Positions 35,054 through 44,386 are shown, numbered from the stretch's first letter. The stretch: 64,000 nucleotides of DNA from Nitrososphaerota archaeon (GCA_021324115.1 JAJPJS010000027.1:158590-222589), one strand, 5' to 3'. The notes: a model not told the origin generated them from the letters alone. Program-made: numbers and translations.

Positions 35054-37831
35054 TCACTGGGCAGCCTGTCGCTTTGCTCCGAATGGGAGAGGTGGCTTCG
35101 TTTCTGATACCCTGACTCTTGCATCGACGACGTATGCGCCTTTTTCCATAAGCATCACGGGATTAAGGTCCATTTCTGCGATTTCCGGTATGTCCTCCAC
35201 AAGTGCAGACACCCTGAGAATGATGTCCTTGAGGGCGTCCACATCATACTTCGGACCGCCTCTGTATCCGGTCAGAATCGGGTAGCTTTTCAGAGAGGTA
35301 ACCATTTCGTCGGCATCCTTGTCCGTGAGTGGGGTGATCCTTACGGAAATATCCTTCATGAGTTCCACGAGTATTCCCCCGGCACCGCATGCGAGCACAG
35401 GGCCGAAGGATGGGTCATGGGTTACACCCACGAGTGTTTCGAACCCTCCTTTCAGCATCTGCTGGATCAGAAAACCTTCGGGTTCGATGCCCCTTTTCCT
35501 GAGGTTTTCTGTCATTTCCTTTGCTGAGGCTCCAGCCTCTTCAGGGGTGAGGTCTAGCCTTACCGCACCCATTTCTGTTTTGTGAATGATCGCACTGGAC
35601 ACTGCCTTGAGGACCACCCTGCCTCCAAGCCCCTTCGCAGCACCCTCCACATCTTCCGCCCTGTTGACCGTGACGCTCCTTACTACGGGTATGCCATAAC
35701 AAGACATTAGCCGCATCGTTTGCTCAGGGGTTAGCCATGTTCCGGATTTCTTTTCTTCAGCAAGAGCGTCTGGAGTTTCGATGCCGGTCATGCCTAGCTT
35801 CGCCTTCTTTGACAGGGCACTCGATACAATTGAAGCTGCCTCCTCCTTCTTCGCATCAGGGTAGGTCACCCTCTTACCATCGGCCCTGCGGACCCATTCA
35901 GCATACTGTGAAGCCCTCGCAAGCGCCCTTGCCGCGGATTCCGGGAAGGGATAGGATGGAATCTTTACTTCGCCATCGGTGAGAAGTTCAGAGATTCCAT
36001 GGGTGGCCATGAAGACGCTCAGTATGGGTTTTCTTTCGATCTTCTCTGTTTCCTCGCTCTCTTTCATCCTTCTCGCCTCCTCTATTATCTTCTTCGCGAC
36101 TTCCGGTGCAGAAACAGTAATCGGAGGGATGAATATGACAATGAGTGAATCCACGAGTGGGTCCCTTGCCACTGTCCTGATGGCCCTTGCATAGTCATCC
36201 GGGGTGGCAGAAGCGATCATGTCGACGGGATTTCTCACACCTGCCTCGGCCCTTAGGAAGCTTCTCAACTCCTGCTGGGTCGAAGGACTGAACTCGGGAA
36301 CCTGCAGGCCATAGTTTTCACATGCATCGGAAGCCAGAATCCCCGCTCCGCCGGCATTTGTGATTATTCCCACCCTTTTGCCACCCGGCAGCGGCTGGCT
36401 GCTCAGGAAGGCTGCTACGTCGAACATGTCCGCCAGTACATCTACCCTTATGACTCCCGTCTGGCGAAATAGTGCATCGACCGTGACATCCGAAGCGGCG
36501 AGCATCGCCCCCGTGTGAGATTGGGTTGCCCTGAAGCCGGCGGCTGACCTTCCACCCTTGACTGCGATTATTGGCTTTTTCTTCGTGACTCTCCTGGCGA
36601 TCCGTGCGAACTTCCTTGGGTTTCCAAACGACTCAAGGTATAACAGGATAACGTCGGTATCATCGTCCGCCTCCCAGTATTGAATCAGGTCGTTGCCCGA
36701 GATGTCTGCCTTGTTTCCGACTGATATGAAGGTCGATAGACCAAGGCCCAGTCTGGTTGCGTGCTCTATGACGGCTATTCCGAGTGCCCCAGACTGTGAA
36801 AGGAAACCCATCCTTCCGGGCATCGGCTTGAAGGGTGAAAACTGAGCATTGAGGCTTACCTGAGGGGCGGTATTGATTATTCCCATGCAGTTGGGACCGA
36901 TCAGACGCATGCCGGTGGAGTTGCAGAGGGAAACAAGTCCCTGCTGGAGCTTGGCACCCTCGGGACCAGATTCCGAAAAACCGGCAGATATCACGATGAG
37001 TCCCTTTACGTTCTTGAGCGAGCATTCCTTTGCAACATCGAGAACATATTTTGCCGGTACACAGATTATTGCCACATCGACTTCGCCAGGGCAATCCAAG
37101 ATCGACTTGTAAGCAGGTATTGACTGGACTACATTGGATGAGCTGTTGACAGGGTAAACTGTACCTTTGTAACCCGATTCAAGTATGTTCCAGAAAAGCT
37201 CCCCGCCGATCGACCCCCTGTCCCTGGAAGCACCTATCACTGCAACACTCCTTGGGAACAGAAATGAACGAACCGCAGCGCTGGCTGACCTCGCTTCGAG
37301 CTGGTCGAACACTGCTTCCAGTTCATGGATGGAGGAGGTGGTGAAGCTCACCCTGATAGAACCGGGTTCGGCCCTGAGTGATATCTGGTATCCAAGCTTT
37401 TTGAGTACGTTGATCATTTTGTAGTTTTCGGGCTGTACAAATGCGTCGAAAACAAGTATACCATCCTTCACAGCCGCCTGCACAAGTTCGCCAAGCAGAA
37501 TCGTTCCCAGCCCTTTTCCCTGATAAGCATCTGACACCACCACCGCAACCTCCGCCCTCTTTTCGGACGTCCTGTGGTATGATGCATGGCCGATCACTTT
37601 TCCCTCTCTCATTGCGGTCAAGGCAAAATCCCCTTCCTTTGGAATGAGTGCGGACAGGGCAGCCTTCCTGTCGACACCTCCGCTGAAGAATCTGCTGGCC
37701 ATGCTTTCCGAAGAAAGTGAAGAAAGGAATTCATTGAGCATTGGTTCGTCCTGTACGGTTACCTGCCTGACCTGGGCCGTGGAACCGTCGCTCAGGACCA
37801 CCTCGGCGTTTATTCGTTGCGAAGATTGCAT
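35054..37831 (-). CDS. GNAT acetyltransferase fused to ADP-forming acyl-CoA synthetase (Pat/YfiQ-like)
   Basis: A 925-residue multidomain protein. Residues about 15-165 are a GNAT domain (acetyl-CoA loop VVVSDAYQGKGLGT). Then come a CoA-binding Rossmann domain (SVAVIGASRDRGSIG), ligase domains with the phosphorylatable His in ATQSHTGAM, and an ATP-grasp domain ending with MDLNPVML. ADP-forming acyl-CoA synthetases interconvert acyl-CoA + ADP + Pi and acid + ATP; fused to GNAT they can be protein lysine acetyltransferases such as bacterial Pat, which carry the GNAT at the C-terminus. Here it is N-terminal. The catalytic His is retained, so it may be an active synthetase. Start ATG 37831 fits the box A at 37852-37860. 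Confidence 0.83.
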   Translation of the reverse strand: MQSSQRINAEVVLSDGSTAQVRQVTVQDEPMLNEFLSSLSSESMASRFFSGGVDRKAALSALIPKEGDFALTAMREGKVIGHASYHRTSEKRAEVAVVVSDAYQGKGLGTILLGELVQAAVKDGILVFDAFVQPENYKMINVLKKLGYQISLRAEPGSIRVSFTTSSIHELEAVFDQLEARSASAAVRSFLFPRSVAVIGASRDRGSIGGELFWNILESGYKGTVYPVNSSSNVVQSIPAYKSILDCPGEVDVAIICVPAKYVLDVAKECSLKNVKGLIVISAGFSESGPEGAKLQQGLVSLCNSTGMRLIGPNCMGIINTAPQVSLNAQFSPFKPMPGRMGFLSQSGALGIAVIEHATRLGLGLSTFISVGNKADISGNDLIQYWEADDDTDVILLYLESFGNPRKFARIARRVTKKKPIIAVKGGRSAAGFRATQSHTGAMLAASDVTVDALFRQTGVIRVDVLADMFDVAAFLSSQPLPGGKRVGIITNAGGAGILASDACENYGLQVPEFSPSTQQELRSFLRAEAGVRNPVDMIASATPDDYARAIRTVARDPLVDSLIVIFIPPITVSAPEVAKKIIEEARRMKESEETEKIERKPILSVFMATHGISELLTDGEVKIPSYPFPESAARALARASQYAEWVRRADGKRVTYPDAKKEEAASIVSSALSKKAKLGMTGIETPDALAEEKKSGTWLTPEQTMRLMSCYGIPVVRSVTVNRAEDVEGAAKGLGGRVVLKAVSSAIIHKTEMGAVRLDLTPEEAGASAKEMTENLRKRGIEPEGFLIQQMLKGGFETLVGVTHDPSFGPVLACGAGGILVELMKDISVRITPLTDKDADEMVTSLKSYPILTGYRGGPKYDVDALKDIILRVSALVEDIPEIAEMDLNPVMLMEKGAYVVDARVRVSETKPPLPFGAKRQAAQ

Positions 37832-37851
37832 GAATAACGTTCGAATGAAGT

Positions 37852-37860
37852 GATATATTA
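37852..37860 (-). promoter_or_regulatory. box A of the GNAT-synthetase fusion gene
   Basis: Minus-strand taatatatc centred 25 nt upstream of ATG 37831, selecting it over the frame start at 37864. Confidence 0.45.
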
Positions 37861-38006
37861 ACAAAAGGCATCTTTTGTGTTCGTTCTATCTGAGGCTGGA
37901 AAGAAGCCTTTATTGGAAGCAGATCTGTTGTACCATAGTCGCAGGTTACCTGTCCAGGCTGATAAGCAACATAATAAGAGAGGCCATAAATTCAATAATT
38001 TCAGAA

Positions 38007-39020
38007 TTGGCTGATCTTAATAGGATTACGAAAATCATTTCACTCGAAGAGCACTTTGCAACTAAGGAGCTCATGGAGGGTCCCGGGCGGAACACTCGAG
38101 GACCCATGGAGACTGTAGCGAAATTTTCCCTTGGGGTCGATCCAGAGACCTTGATGCAACGGCTTTTGGATGTTGGTGCTTCAAGAGTGGCAGAAATGGA
38201 TTCTGCCGGAATCGATGTGCAGGTCCTGTCACTGATTAGAGGAATAGAGAGCATAGAAGATAAGATAGAGGCTTTGAAATTCGCCCGCACTTCGAACGAT
38301 TTTCTGGCGGATGCGGTAAGGCAATTTCCGAACAGATTTGCCGGTTTTGCTATTCTTCCCGTATCGGCACCCGAATCTGCAGCTGACGAACTGGAAAGGA
38401 CTGTGAAAGAGTATGGATTCAAGGGGGCAATCATCCACGGGCACAGCCGAGGCCGATATCTGGACGATAGTTACTTCTGGCCTATTTTCCAGCGTGCGCA
38501 GGAGCTTGGTGTTCCGCTCTATCTCCATCCGGCCGCCCCACCTGAGCCTGTGATAAGGGCCAGCTACTCGGGAAACTTCCCGCAGGAGATAACGGGTTTG
38601 ATGGCGACTGCTGGCTGGGGGTGGCATATCGAAACGGCAATACACGTTCTTAGGATAATATTCAGTGGAGCGCTTGACAGGTACCCCCGCCTTCAGCTGG
38701 TTATCGGACATCTCGGCGAAGGCCTGCCATTCATGTTGCCAAGGATAGAACGTATGTTTCCGGCCAAGCTAACCAAGCTCAACAGGCCGATAGGAGCCTA
38801 CTTCCGTGAAAATATACATTATACACTCAGCGGATTCAACTTCATCCAGCCGTTCATGGATCTCCTTCTTCAGATTGGTGCCGAGAGGATCATGTTTTCC
38901 GCGGACTATCCTTATTCCTCCATGAGAGAGGCTCGTGATTTTCTTGTGAATTTACCTGTGAGCCCACATGACAGGGAACGGATCGCACACTCTAATGCAG
39001 AAAAGTTGTTCAGGCTGTGA
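38007..39020 (+). CDS. amidohydrolase-2 family protein (gamma-resorcylate decarboxylase-like)
   Basis: About 337 residues, TIM-barrel. The first motif is IISLEEHFAT: E-x-H in place of the usual H-x-H, as in gamma-resorcylate and related non-oxidative decarboxylases. Later LYLHPAAPPEP (metal His), VIGHLGEGLPFMLPR and MFSADYPYSS (metal Asp) complete the site. Substrate may be an aromatic or unsaturated carboxylic acid. No ATG precedes the conserved start; TTG 38007 is the best standard codon, while ATT 38025 has an A/T box 26 nt upstream. The long frame beginning at 37875 contains N-terminal sequence unlike the family. Confidence 0.75.
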   Translation: MADLNRITKIISLEEHFATKELMEGPGRNTRGPMETVAKFSLGVDPETLMQRLLDVGASRVAEMDSAGIDVQVLSLIRGIESIEDKIEALKFARTSNDFLADAVRQFPNRFAGFAILPVSAPESAADELERTVKEYGFKGAIIHGHSRGRYLDDSYFWPIFQRAQELGVPLYLHPAAPPEPVIRASYSGNFPQEITGLMATAGWGWHIETAIHVLRIIFSGALDRYPRLQLVIGHLGEGLPFMLPRIERMFPAKLTKLNRPIGAYFRENIHYTLSGFNFIQPFMDLLLQIGAERIMFSADYPYSSMREARDFLVNLPVSPHDRERIAHSNAEKLFRL

Positions 39021-39237
39021 GTGTGCCTTTCCAGAAATTTTATCCAGATTTATTTATGATAAGACAAACAAGTGAGAATTATATTTCGTTCTTCGGTATA
39101 TTCTTGCCCATTCCTTTTGTCCAGTGGGCTGGGGGGAAACGTCTGGACCTGTGAAAGTTGCAATGGTCGTGCTGAATGGTTTTCGATGCTGCCGTCCGCG
39201 CTCAAACCTGAATCAGTGATAAACTTCCTGTGACGCG

Positions 39238-39603
39238 TCAAATTTCACGACTTGCAACCTTCACAGCAGTCCGATAAATGATAAGGAACCCAAGCGTAAA
39301 AAGAACCAAAGCAAGTACTATTGTGGCTTCTTCGTACCAGGCAGGCAAAAGATGCGAAATGTCTCCTATACTGATCATCCGTTCGACGTCGATTGCTTCC
39401 AGAAAGTCCAGTCCCATAACCACAACACCCAAGGCTATGACAAGCATTCCGCGCCCGATTCCACCAGCAAAGCGCCTCGCAGCAAGAATTGCAAGTATAA
39501 CTACAATGATGACGAAGAAGAAGGCGATCACACCAAGAGCTATGTCTGCAGGTGATACGGCGATTGCTAAACCCGGAGCCGCAAGGACACCCATGACATT
39601 CAT
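39238..39603 (-). CDS. small membrane protein, last gene of the KaiC-like operon
   Basis: A 121-residue protein with three predicted helices (about residues 17-42, 50-70 and 90-112) and a short acidic loop (DVERMISIGDISHLLPAWYEE). No family recognised. Its ATG overlaps the KaiC-like stop, so it belongs to the operon. It could be the membrane partner or anchor of the signalling ATPase (inference). Confidence 0.6.
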   Translation of the reverse strand: MNVMGVLAAPGLAIAVSPADIALGVIAFFFVIIVVILAILAARRFAGGIGRGMLVIALGVVVMGLDFLEAIDVERMISIGDISHLLPAWYEEATIVLALVLFTLGFLIIYRTAVKVASREI

Positions 39604-40391
39604 CTTCTCTTGATGAGACCGCTTTTCAGGAGGTCGGCCTCGCTGACACGGAGGATCTTTCTCGGGCTGCCGCTCATTATCCCTTCGTACTCCACGAAAG
39701 GCTTCCGGAGCTTGAATCCCTCCGATGTTATCTCGTATTCGGTCAGTCTCTTGTCATGGTCGCTTCCTCTGAGTTTGAGAATGCCAAGAGCCTTCCTCAT
39801 GGAAGATTCGATCTCGACAGGCTTCAGAATAAGTATCGCATCGACGAGAAAGCTTATCCCCTCTTCAGTTATTGACTGGACCTGACCCATAAGCCCGGGG
39901 GATTCCCAGAGAAGCAGGGAACTGAGGTGTTTTGTCTTCAGGTACATCACGAACTTGTACATCTCTTTTCGTAACTCGTTCTGCGGTACAAACATCGCCA
40001 GATGACTGAGAGAATCCACTACAATACGTTTCGGATGGACCTCGTCAATGAAGCTATCGAAGAGGTGCTCCCCGTCGCTGGCTTCCAGTAGCAGATTTGG
40101 CGAAGTGCAGATCACCCTGAGTGTGTCCTCCTCCTCCATTTTCTTCAGCTGCCAGCCAAAGTTGGCGGAGTCTCTGTAGATCTGGCTGGGGAGCTGCTCA
40201 AAGGTAACATAGAGGCCGTTTTCCCGGTACTTTGTGATTCCATTGATTATGTATTCGAGACCGAGCGTGGTCTTTCCCATACCGGCACTTCCTGCGAGTA
40301 GGACGGCGTCTCCACGCATGAAGCCGCCGCGAAGCATGTTGTCGAGTTCCGTTATCCCGGTCTTCGCCCTGTCATCCATCATCTCAATCAC
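39600..40391 (-). CDS. single-domain KaiC-like RecA-superfamily ATPase
   Basis: A 263-residue protein with one KaiC domain: RAKTGITELDNMLRGGFMRGD at the start, Walker A GSAGMGKTT (34-42), YVTFEQ at 61-66 where KaiC has two acidic residues, and Walker B KRIVVDSLSHL with D126. The second basic half has SSMRKALGILKLRGSDHD, matching the K-x-R-G-S-x-H sensor of archaeal KaiC-like proteins. Such proteins act in signal transduction in archaea and are not circadian clocks. Third of four overlapping genes; the HTH and output-domain proteins precede it. Confidence 0.78.
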   Translation of the reverse strand: MIEMMDDRAKTGITELDNMLRGGFMRGDAVLLAGSAGMGKTTLGLEYIINGITKYRENGLYVTFEQLPSQIYRDSANFGWQLKKMEEEDTLRVICTSPNLLLEASDGEHLFDSFIDEVHPKRIVVDSLSHLAMFVPQNELRKEMYKFVMYLKTKHLSSLLLWESPGLMGQVQSITEEGISFLVDAILILKPVEIESSMRKALGILKLRGSDHDKRLTEYEITSEGFKLRKPFVEYEGIMSGSPRKILRVSEADLLKSGLIKRR

Positions 40392-40671
40392 CCAAGGATT
40401 CGATGTGAGCCTTCAGAAGTTTCTGAATGTCTCTGTCCCTGTCCCGGTCAAGGAATACGACCTCATTAGATCCAAGAGGCTTCTTGCGCAATATTCCAAG
40501 GATAAGAAGGTCTTCGAGGTCCTTCGTAACTTCCACCTGTCCCCTGCCAATCCGGCGGGCAAGAGCCTCCGGGGTATCGATCAGACCCGGGTTCATATGG
40601 TACAGTATCAGAATTTCGGCCTTGATCTCCGACGAAAGAAGCTTCGGCATCAAATCTTCGACTTCAGGCAA
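40384..40671 (-). CDS. winged-helix DNA-binding protein
   Basis: A 95-residue protein whose core (EIKAEILILYHMNPGLIDTPEALARRIGRGQVEVTKDLEDLLILGILRKK) is a winged helix: three helices and a wing (SNEVVFLD), with charged tail RDRDRDIQ. It overlaps the genes on both sides by 8 bp. It may supply DNA binding for the KaiC-like ATPase, as in other archaeal operons where a small HTH accompanies KaiC (inference). Confidence 0.6.
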   Translation of the reverse strand: MPEVEDLMPKLLSSEIKAEILILYHMNPGLIDTPEALARRIGRGQVEVTKDLEDLLILGILRKKPLGSNEVVFLDRDRDRDIQKLLKAHIESLGD

Positions 40672-41026
40672 TCTGTCCCACCTTCTGTTTTGCCAGGAAT
40701 TCCCTCCTGCAACAATCGAGCAAGGATACAGGGTCGAATGGTCTGCTTTCTTCCCAAGGAATATCGAGCCTCGTGAAAAAATCCTTGAGCATTATTTTGG
40801 AGATTACGGGCGCTCCCACACCGAAGAGTCGGTTGAGTTTTGGGATCATGGTTTCTGCCCGGGCTCTCGGAGGATCCCCGCAAAGCGCCTTGATTGCCGC
40901 ATGTGCCACTTCCTCACCAAGCATCTTTCCCAAACTTGTCATAGCCGAATCCACGAATTGTATGTCGAAGTCAGTCCAAGACTCGTCATGCAAGTCATGA
41001 TCGGCGCCAACCAATTCCGAAAACAT
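40664..41026 (-). CDS. helical protein resembling archaeal output domains (NitrOD5-like)
   Basis: A 120-residue all-helical protein, first of the KaiC-like operon. The stretch FVDSAMTSLGKMLGEEVAHAAIKAL...MIPKLNRLFGVGAPVISKIMLKDFFTRLDI follows the pattern L-x-x-x-F-G-x-G-A-x-x-I seen in small archaeal signalling output domains of the NitrOD5 type. This match is from memory of the pattern and is tentative. A box A-like tttaataatt lies about 15-25 nt upstream of ATG 41026. Confidence 0.5.
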   Translation of the reverse strand: MFSELVGADHDLHDESWTDFDIQFVDSAMTSLGKMLGEEVAHAAIKALCGDPPRARAETMIPKLNRLFGVGAPVISKIMLKDFFTRLDIPWEESRPFDPVSLLDCCRREFLAKQKVGQIA

Positions 41027-41262
41027 GAATAATCGGAAATTATTAAACGTAATCGCAGAAGGGAAAGTAAGTAGCTTCAGACCCTTTCCACCAGGATTGC
41101 ATGGTTATCATCGGGCAAAATGTGAAGCGGGGTTTGTTTGCACGGACCGAATAATGGTTAATCACAATTCGGTTTTGTTGGTGATGTTCAGCATTTGAAC
41201 GCACGACGAATTGCTTGAAACTTGAGAAAGGCGCTTAGAGCTACGAACTTCGGTGAGGGTCC

Positions 41263-42717
41263 TTATCTTCCTATCAAATTGCTTCTTGCTCTGTATATAT
41301 AACGCGCTGCATCCGCTTCTGTCCTCAAATTTCTTGCCTCGGAAATCTCATTGCCCCTTTCTTCAGAAGGTAATACGGAGAGCTTCCTCAACAACGCGAT
41401 GTGGACGAAACCAGCGAGTGAAGGGTCGACCGGCTGCGTATCTTTAATCCCCAGATCTGACAACACCCTCTCAAGACCAGTTTCCAGCCGGCCGAGAAAA
41501 TCGAATCTCTCCTTTGAATCCGCCTGACTGGGAAGAGTCTCCGGTGCATCATCTCTGGGATTTTCAAGTGTAAGAAGATCGTCGATTCTTGATGCGTTCC
41601 TGTCCCGTTGTGTCAGGCTGGGCAGATTGAACAGTGCTTCAATCGTGGCGGGGATGCTCGAGTGGTCATAGATTCTATGATCGATTGTCCCTTTCGCTAT
41701 GTATGGAGAGACAACCACTGCAGGAACCCGCACCCCCAGCTGCCTAAAATTGAAACCATACTTGTTGTTGAAAGGACTAGTCACCTCGTCACCCGGCTCG
41801 ACGGTCGTGGGTGGCGCGACATGGTCATAGAAGCCGCCATGCTCATCGTAGGTAATTATCAGAAGGCTCCTTTCCCAGACGGGGGAATTCCTGATGGCTT
41901 CATACGTGTTTTTTATCAACAGTTCTCCTCTTGTAACGTCGTCGAGCGGATGCTGAGAATTCCCGCCCTTGAATTTCGTGAATGGATGCCAGTCCGGCTC
42001 GATGAACACGTAGGATTTTGAGAAGCTGGTATCTTTCAGGTCGGCCGCAAAGTTATCGTAGGATTTGAATTTGCCTTCGGCAAATTTTTCCATCATTCCA
42101 TCCATGTGTAGCACCTGCGGGAATTCGTCCCCCATGTATGCCTCCCAGTCAAGCTTTGCGTTATCAAGTAAATCGAATATGGTACCGTTTGCAAAGCTGT
42201 AAGGCACTCCCATCTCTTCGAGAAGATTCGGGCTATGGTCAAGACCACCGGATGAGGCAGCGTGAACGAAGAAGCGGTTCGGCCATGTTGGACCAGGCAT
42301 GGAGGAGAACCAGCGGTCACAAACCGCATATTCCCTTGCGAGTGACACAAGTACAGGCAGCTGTTCTGGAGAAAAGCACTTCATTGGAGGGGTGGGGTCG
42401 GGTGGTTGATACTTCTGCACGTAGCTTGAGACGAACCCACTGTTCCTGATGTTCGGGTCCACCGCACCGACAGGCGGCGTCGGGGTTGAATATTTGTTGC
42501 CACTACCACACAGCTGTTCCTGGACATCAGGGAATTCATGACCAGGATCGTGCTCCGCCACAAAATCGGCCGGGTAGGATACCTTAATCATTCCACCATT
42601 CGAAGAGTTCTGTTCGGTTCCGGTAAGGCCATCCACCGTTGTGATTTCGCCGCTTGGGGTTTTGCCCTGTATGTGAGAGAAGCCAAGCATATGGTCAAAG
42701 CTTCTGTTCTCCAGCAT
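41263..42717 (-). CDS. phospholipase C/acid phosphatase-family phosphoesterase, atypical start
   Basis: A protein of at least 484 residues, PF04185-like: MLENRSFDHMLGFSH at the first standard start, DRWFSSMPGPTWPNRFFVHA, and ITYDEHGGFYDHVAPP (second metal motif) followed by LGVRVPAVVVSPYIAKGTIDHRIYDHSSI. No signal peptide, so it seems cytosolic. The family start is normally I-D-H-V-F-V-L-M-L-E-N; these residues are encoded in frame upstream of ATG 42717 up to ATT 42750, which follows a gggtga sequence and an in-frame TGA. The true start may be the ATT. Hydrolyses phosphate or phosphodiester bonds; substrate unknown. Stands alone between two operons. Confidence 0.82.
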   Translation of the reverse strand: MLENRSFDHMLGFSHIQGKTPSGEITTVDGLTGTEQNSSNGGMIKVSYPADFVAEHDPGHEFPDVQEQLCGSGNKYSTPTPPVGAVDPNIRNSGFVSSYVQKYQPPDPTPPMKCFSPEQLPVLVSLAREYAVCDRWFSSMPGPTWPNRFFVHAASSGGLDHSPNLLEEMGVPYSFANGTIFDLLDNAKLDWEAYMGDEFPQVLHMDGMMEKFAEGKFKSYDNFAADLKDTSFSKSYVFIEPDWHPFTKFKGGNSQHPLDDVTRGELLIKNTYEAIRNSPVWERSLLIITYDEHGGFYDHVAPPTTVEPGDEVTSPFNNKYGFNFRQLGVRVPAVVVSPYIAKGTIDHRIYDHSSIPATIEALFNLPSLTQRDRNASRIDDLLTLENPRDDAPETLPSQADSKERFDFLGRLETGLERVLSDLGIKDTQPVDPSLAGFVHIALLRKLSVLPSEERGNEISEARNLRTEADAARYIYRARSNLIGR

Positions 42718-42750
42718 CAGAACGAATACATGATCGATATTCGTCTTAAT

Positions 42751-43174
42751 TCGTCACCCTAACTCGATCTGTTAGGCAAGATGCTTGTTAATAAGTCGTA
42801 ACGGCTTAAATTCCGGTCCGGAATATTTCTCCGGCCACACGTTCGGGGAGGATCATTTCAGAATTCAGAAATTGGATTTGTGCTTCTTGTTACATATCGA
42901 TTCAGCTGATAGTAATACCGCACAGATTCAACTCTCCTTGCGGGCGCCGCCAGGAGCTAAGGAAGAGGAAATGCTAGGATTGGGGGCGATGGTCGAAGTT
43001 GCTTGTCCATAAATTTGGCGATACCCATCTTTCTTTATAGAAACATTATGGGGTTCTTAGTTAAGATTCTTTCCGTTTTGCACTAAAATAACGGAACGTA
43101 ATAGAGGTTAGTGCAAGCCGCTTCGGATAAATCTTAATAACGATCAGGAGTAACAGGTTAATGAGGTAGTTGCC
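42751..43174. other. intergenic region upstream of BMP-type binding protein 2
   Basis: About 420 bp. An A/T element (cttaataac, about 43131-43140) and gaggt at 43163-43167 serve the downstream gene. No gene recognised otherwise. Confidence 0.4.
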
Positions 43175-44386
43175 TTGCGTTCTGTATTCAGGAAAGCAAT
43201 ATCGACAGCTACAGTAGCAGTCATCATAATAATCGTGGTCATTGCAGGGGCTGTAGGTGTATACTACTACTCACAGCAATCCTCCGGTGGCACCAAGCCG
43301 ACCAACCAGTTCAACGTTGTGGTCGACCTGGCTGGAGTTACCGGTGACCTGGGCTTCAACGACCTGGGCGTACTGGGGGCACAGGAAGCCAAGCAACAAT
43401 TGGGAGTGAATACAACATATGTCCAGTTGCCCGACCCCTCTCAGGCGACAAGCATACTGCAGAGCGAAGCAGCGAGCGGAAAATACAACCTGATAATAAC
43501 GATTGGGTTCGAATGGCTTTCGGCGCTTAACAGCACGGCTCCTCAATACCCTAACCAGAAATTCGTGATTTTTGATGCGATTCCCATAGTGGCTCACCCA
43601 AACATCCTGGCGGTATACTATGCCGCAAATGAGAGTAGTGCACTGGCTGGTGTACTGGCAGCGGCGTATACGAAGACGCACAAAATAGGGATTGTACTTG
43701 GTATTGATACGCCGGTTCTGTACGGATTCGCCATAGGCTTCGTGTACGGAGTCAGATGGTATGAAAACATGACCCACACGGGACCCGACACGGTCCAGGC
43801 CTACTTTACGGGATCGTTCACTGACCCGTCAAAGGGGCAGGCCGCGGCTAACACATTCATAAGCAATGGTGCCGATGTAATATGGGCTGCAGCAGGGGGA
43901 ACGGGCCTGGGTGCGATCGATGCAGTGCAGGCGTACAACCAGCAGCATCCTAACAACCCGATATGGGCAGTAGGTGTGGACACCGACCAATCATTCCTTG
44001 TGCCGGGCCAGATGATCACCAGCGTTCTGAAGCATGTGGACAACACCATTGTTTCGGTCATCCAAACTGCAAAGGCTGGTAATTTCCACAGCGGGGTTGA
44101 ATTAGGTGACTTGGCCAACGGCCTTGTCGGAATCGCCAATCTGAACTCACTCAACCAGACGCTTGCCTTCGGTGTCGCAGGGGGCAAGTTCACGACTGCT
44201 CAGGAGAATTCGATATATGCGGCACAGTCGGCCCTGCTTAACAGCCAAACATACCAGAATGTGTTGAACAGTTATGTGAGCGTTCTGACGAGCCAGATAA
44301 CATCCGGACACGTAACCATACCATACCCCCAGTCGAGAAGCGACTACAATCACTGGGCCCAGGTATATAATCTCCAGACCAATTAA
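43175..44386 (+). CDS. BMP/PnrA-family ABC transporter substrate-binding protein 2
   Basis: A 403-residue protein with an N-terminal membrane anchor (TVAVIIIIVVIAGAVGVYYYS) and a BMP-type binding fold: NVVVDLAGVTGDLGFNDLGVLGAQEAKQ, then YNLIITIGFEWLSALNSTA and GADVIWAAAGGTGLGAIDA. The TTG start has a Shine-Dalgarno gaggt seven bases upstream, unlike the leaderless start of paralogue 1. It converges on its permease/ATPase operon (44434-47969), and a deaminase-like gene follows, so nucleosides are the likely ligands (inference). Confidence 0.85.
   Translation: MRSVFRKAISTATVAVIIIIVVIAGAVGVYYYSQQSSGGTKPTNQFNVVVDLAGVTGDLGFNDLGVLGAQEAKQQLGVNTTYVQLPDPSQATSILQSEAASGKYNLIITIGFEWLSALNSTAPQYPNQKFVIFDAIPIVAHPNILAVYYAANESSALAGVLAAAYTKTHKIGIVLGIDTPVLYGFAIGFVYGVRWYENMTHTGPDTVQAYFTGSFTDPSKGQAAANTFISNGADVIWAAAGGTGLGAIDAVQAYNQQHPNNPIWAVGVDTDQSFLVPGQMITSVLKHVDNTIVSVIQTAKAGNFHSGVELGDLANGLVGIANLNSLNQTLAFGVAGGKFTTAQENSIYAAQSALLNSQTYQNVLNSYVSVLTSQITSGHVTIPYPQSRSDYNHWAQVYNLQTN

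Noticed and set aside
39600..40391. KaiC-like protein as part of a circadian clock
   Set aside because: Only one KaiC domain, and no KaiA or KaiB nearby; archaeal single-domain KaiC-like proteins are general signalling ATPases.
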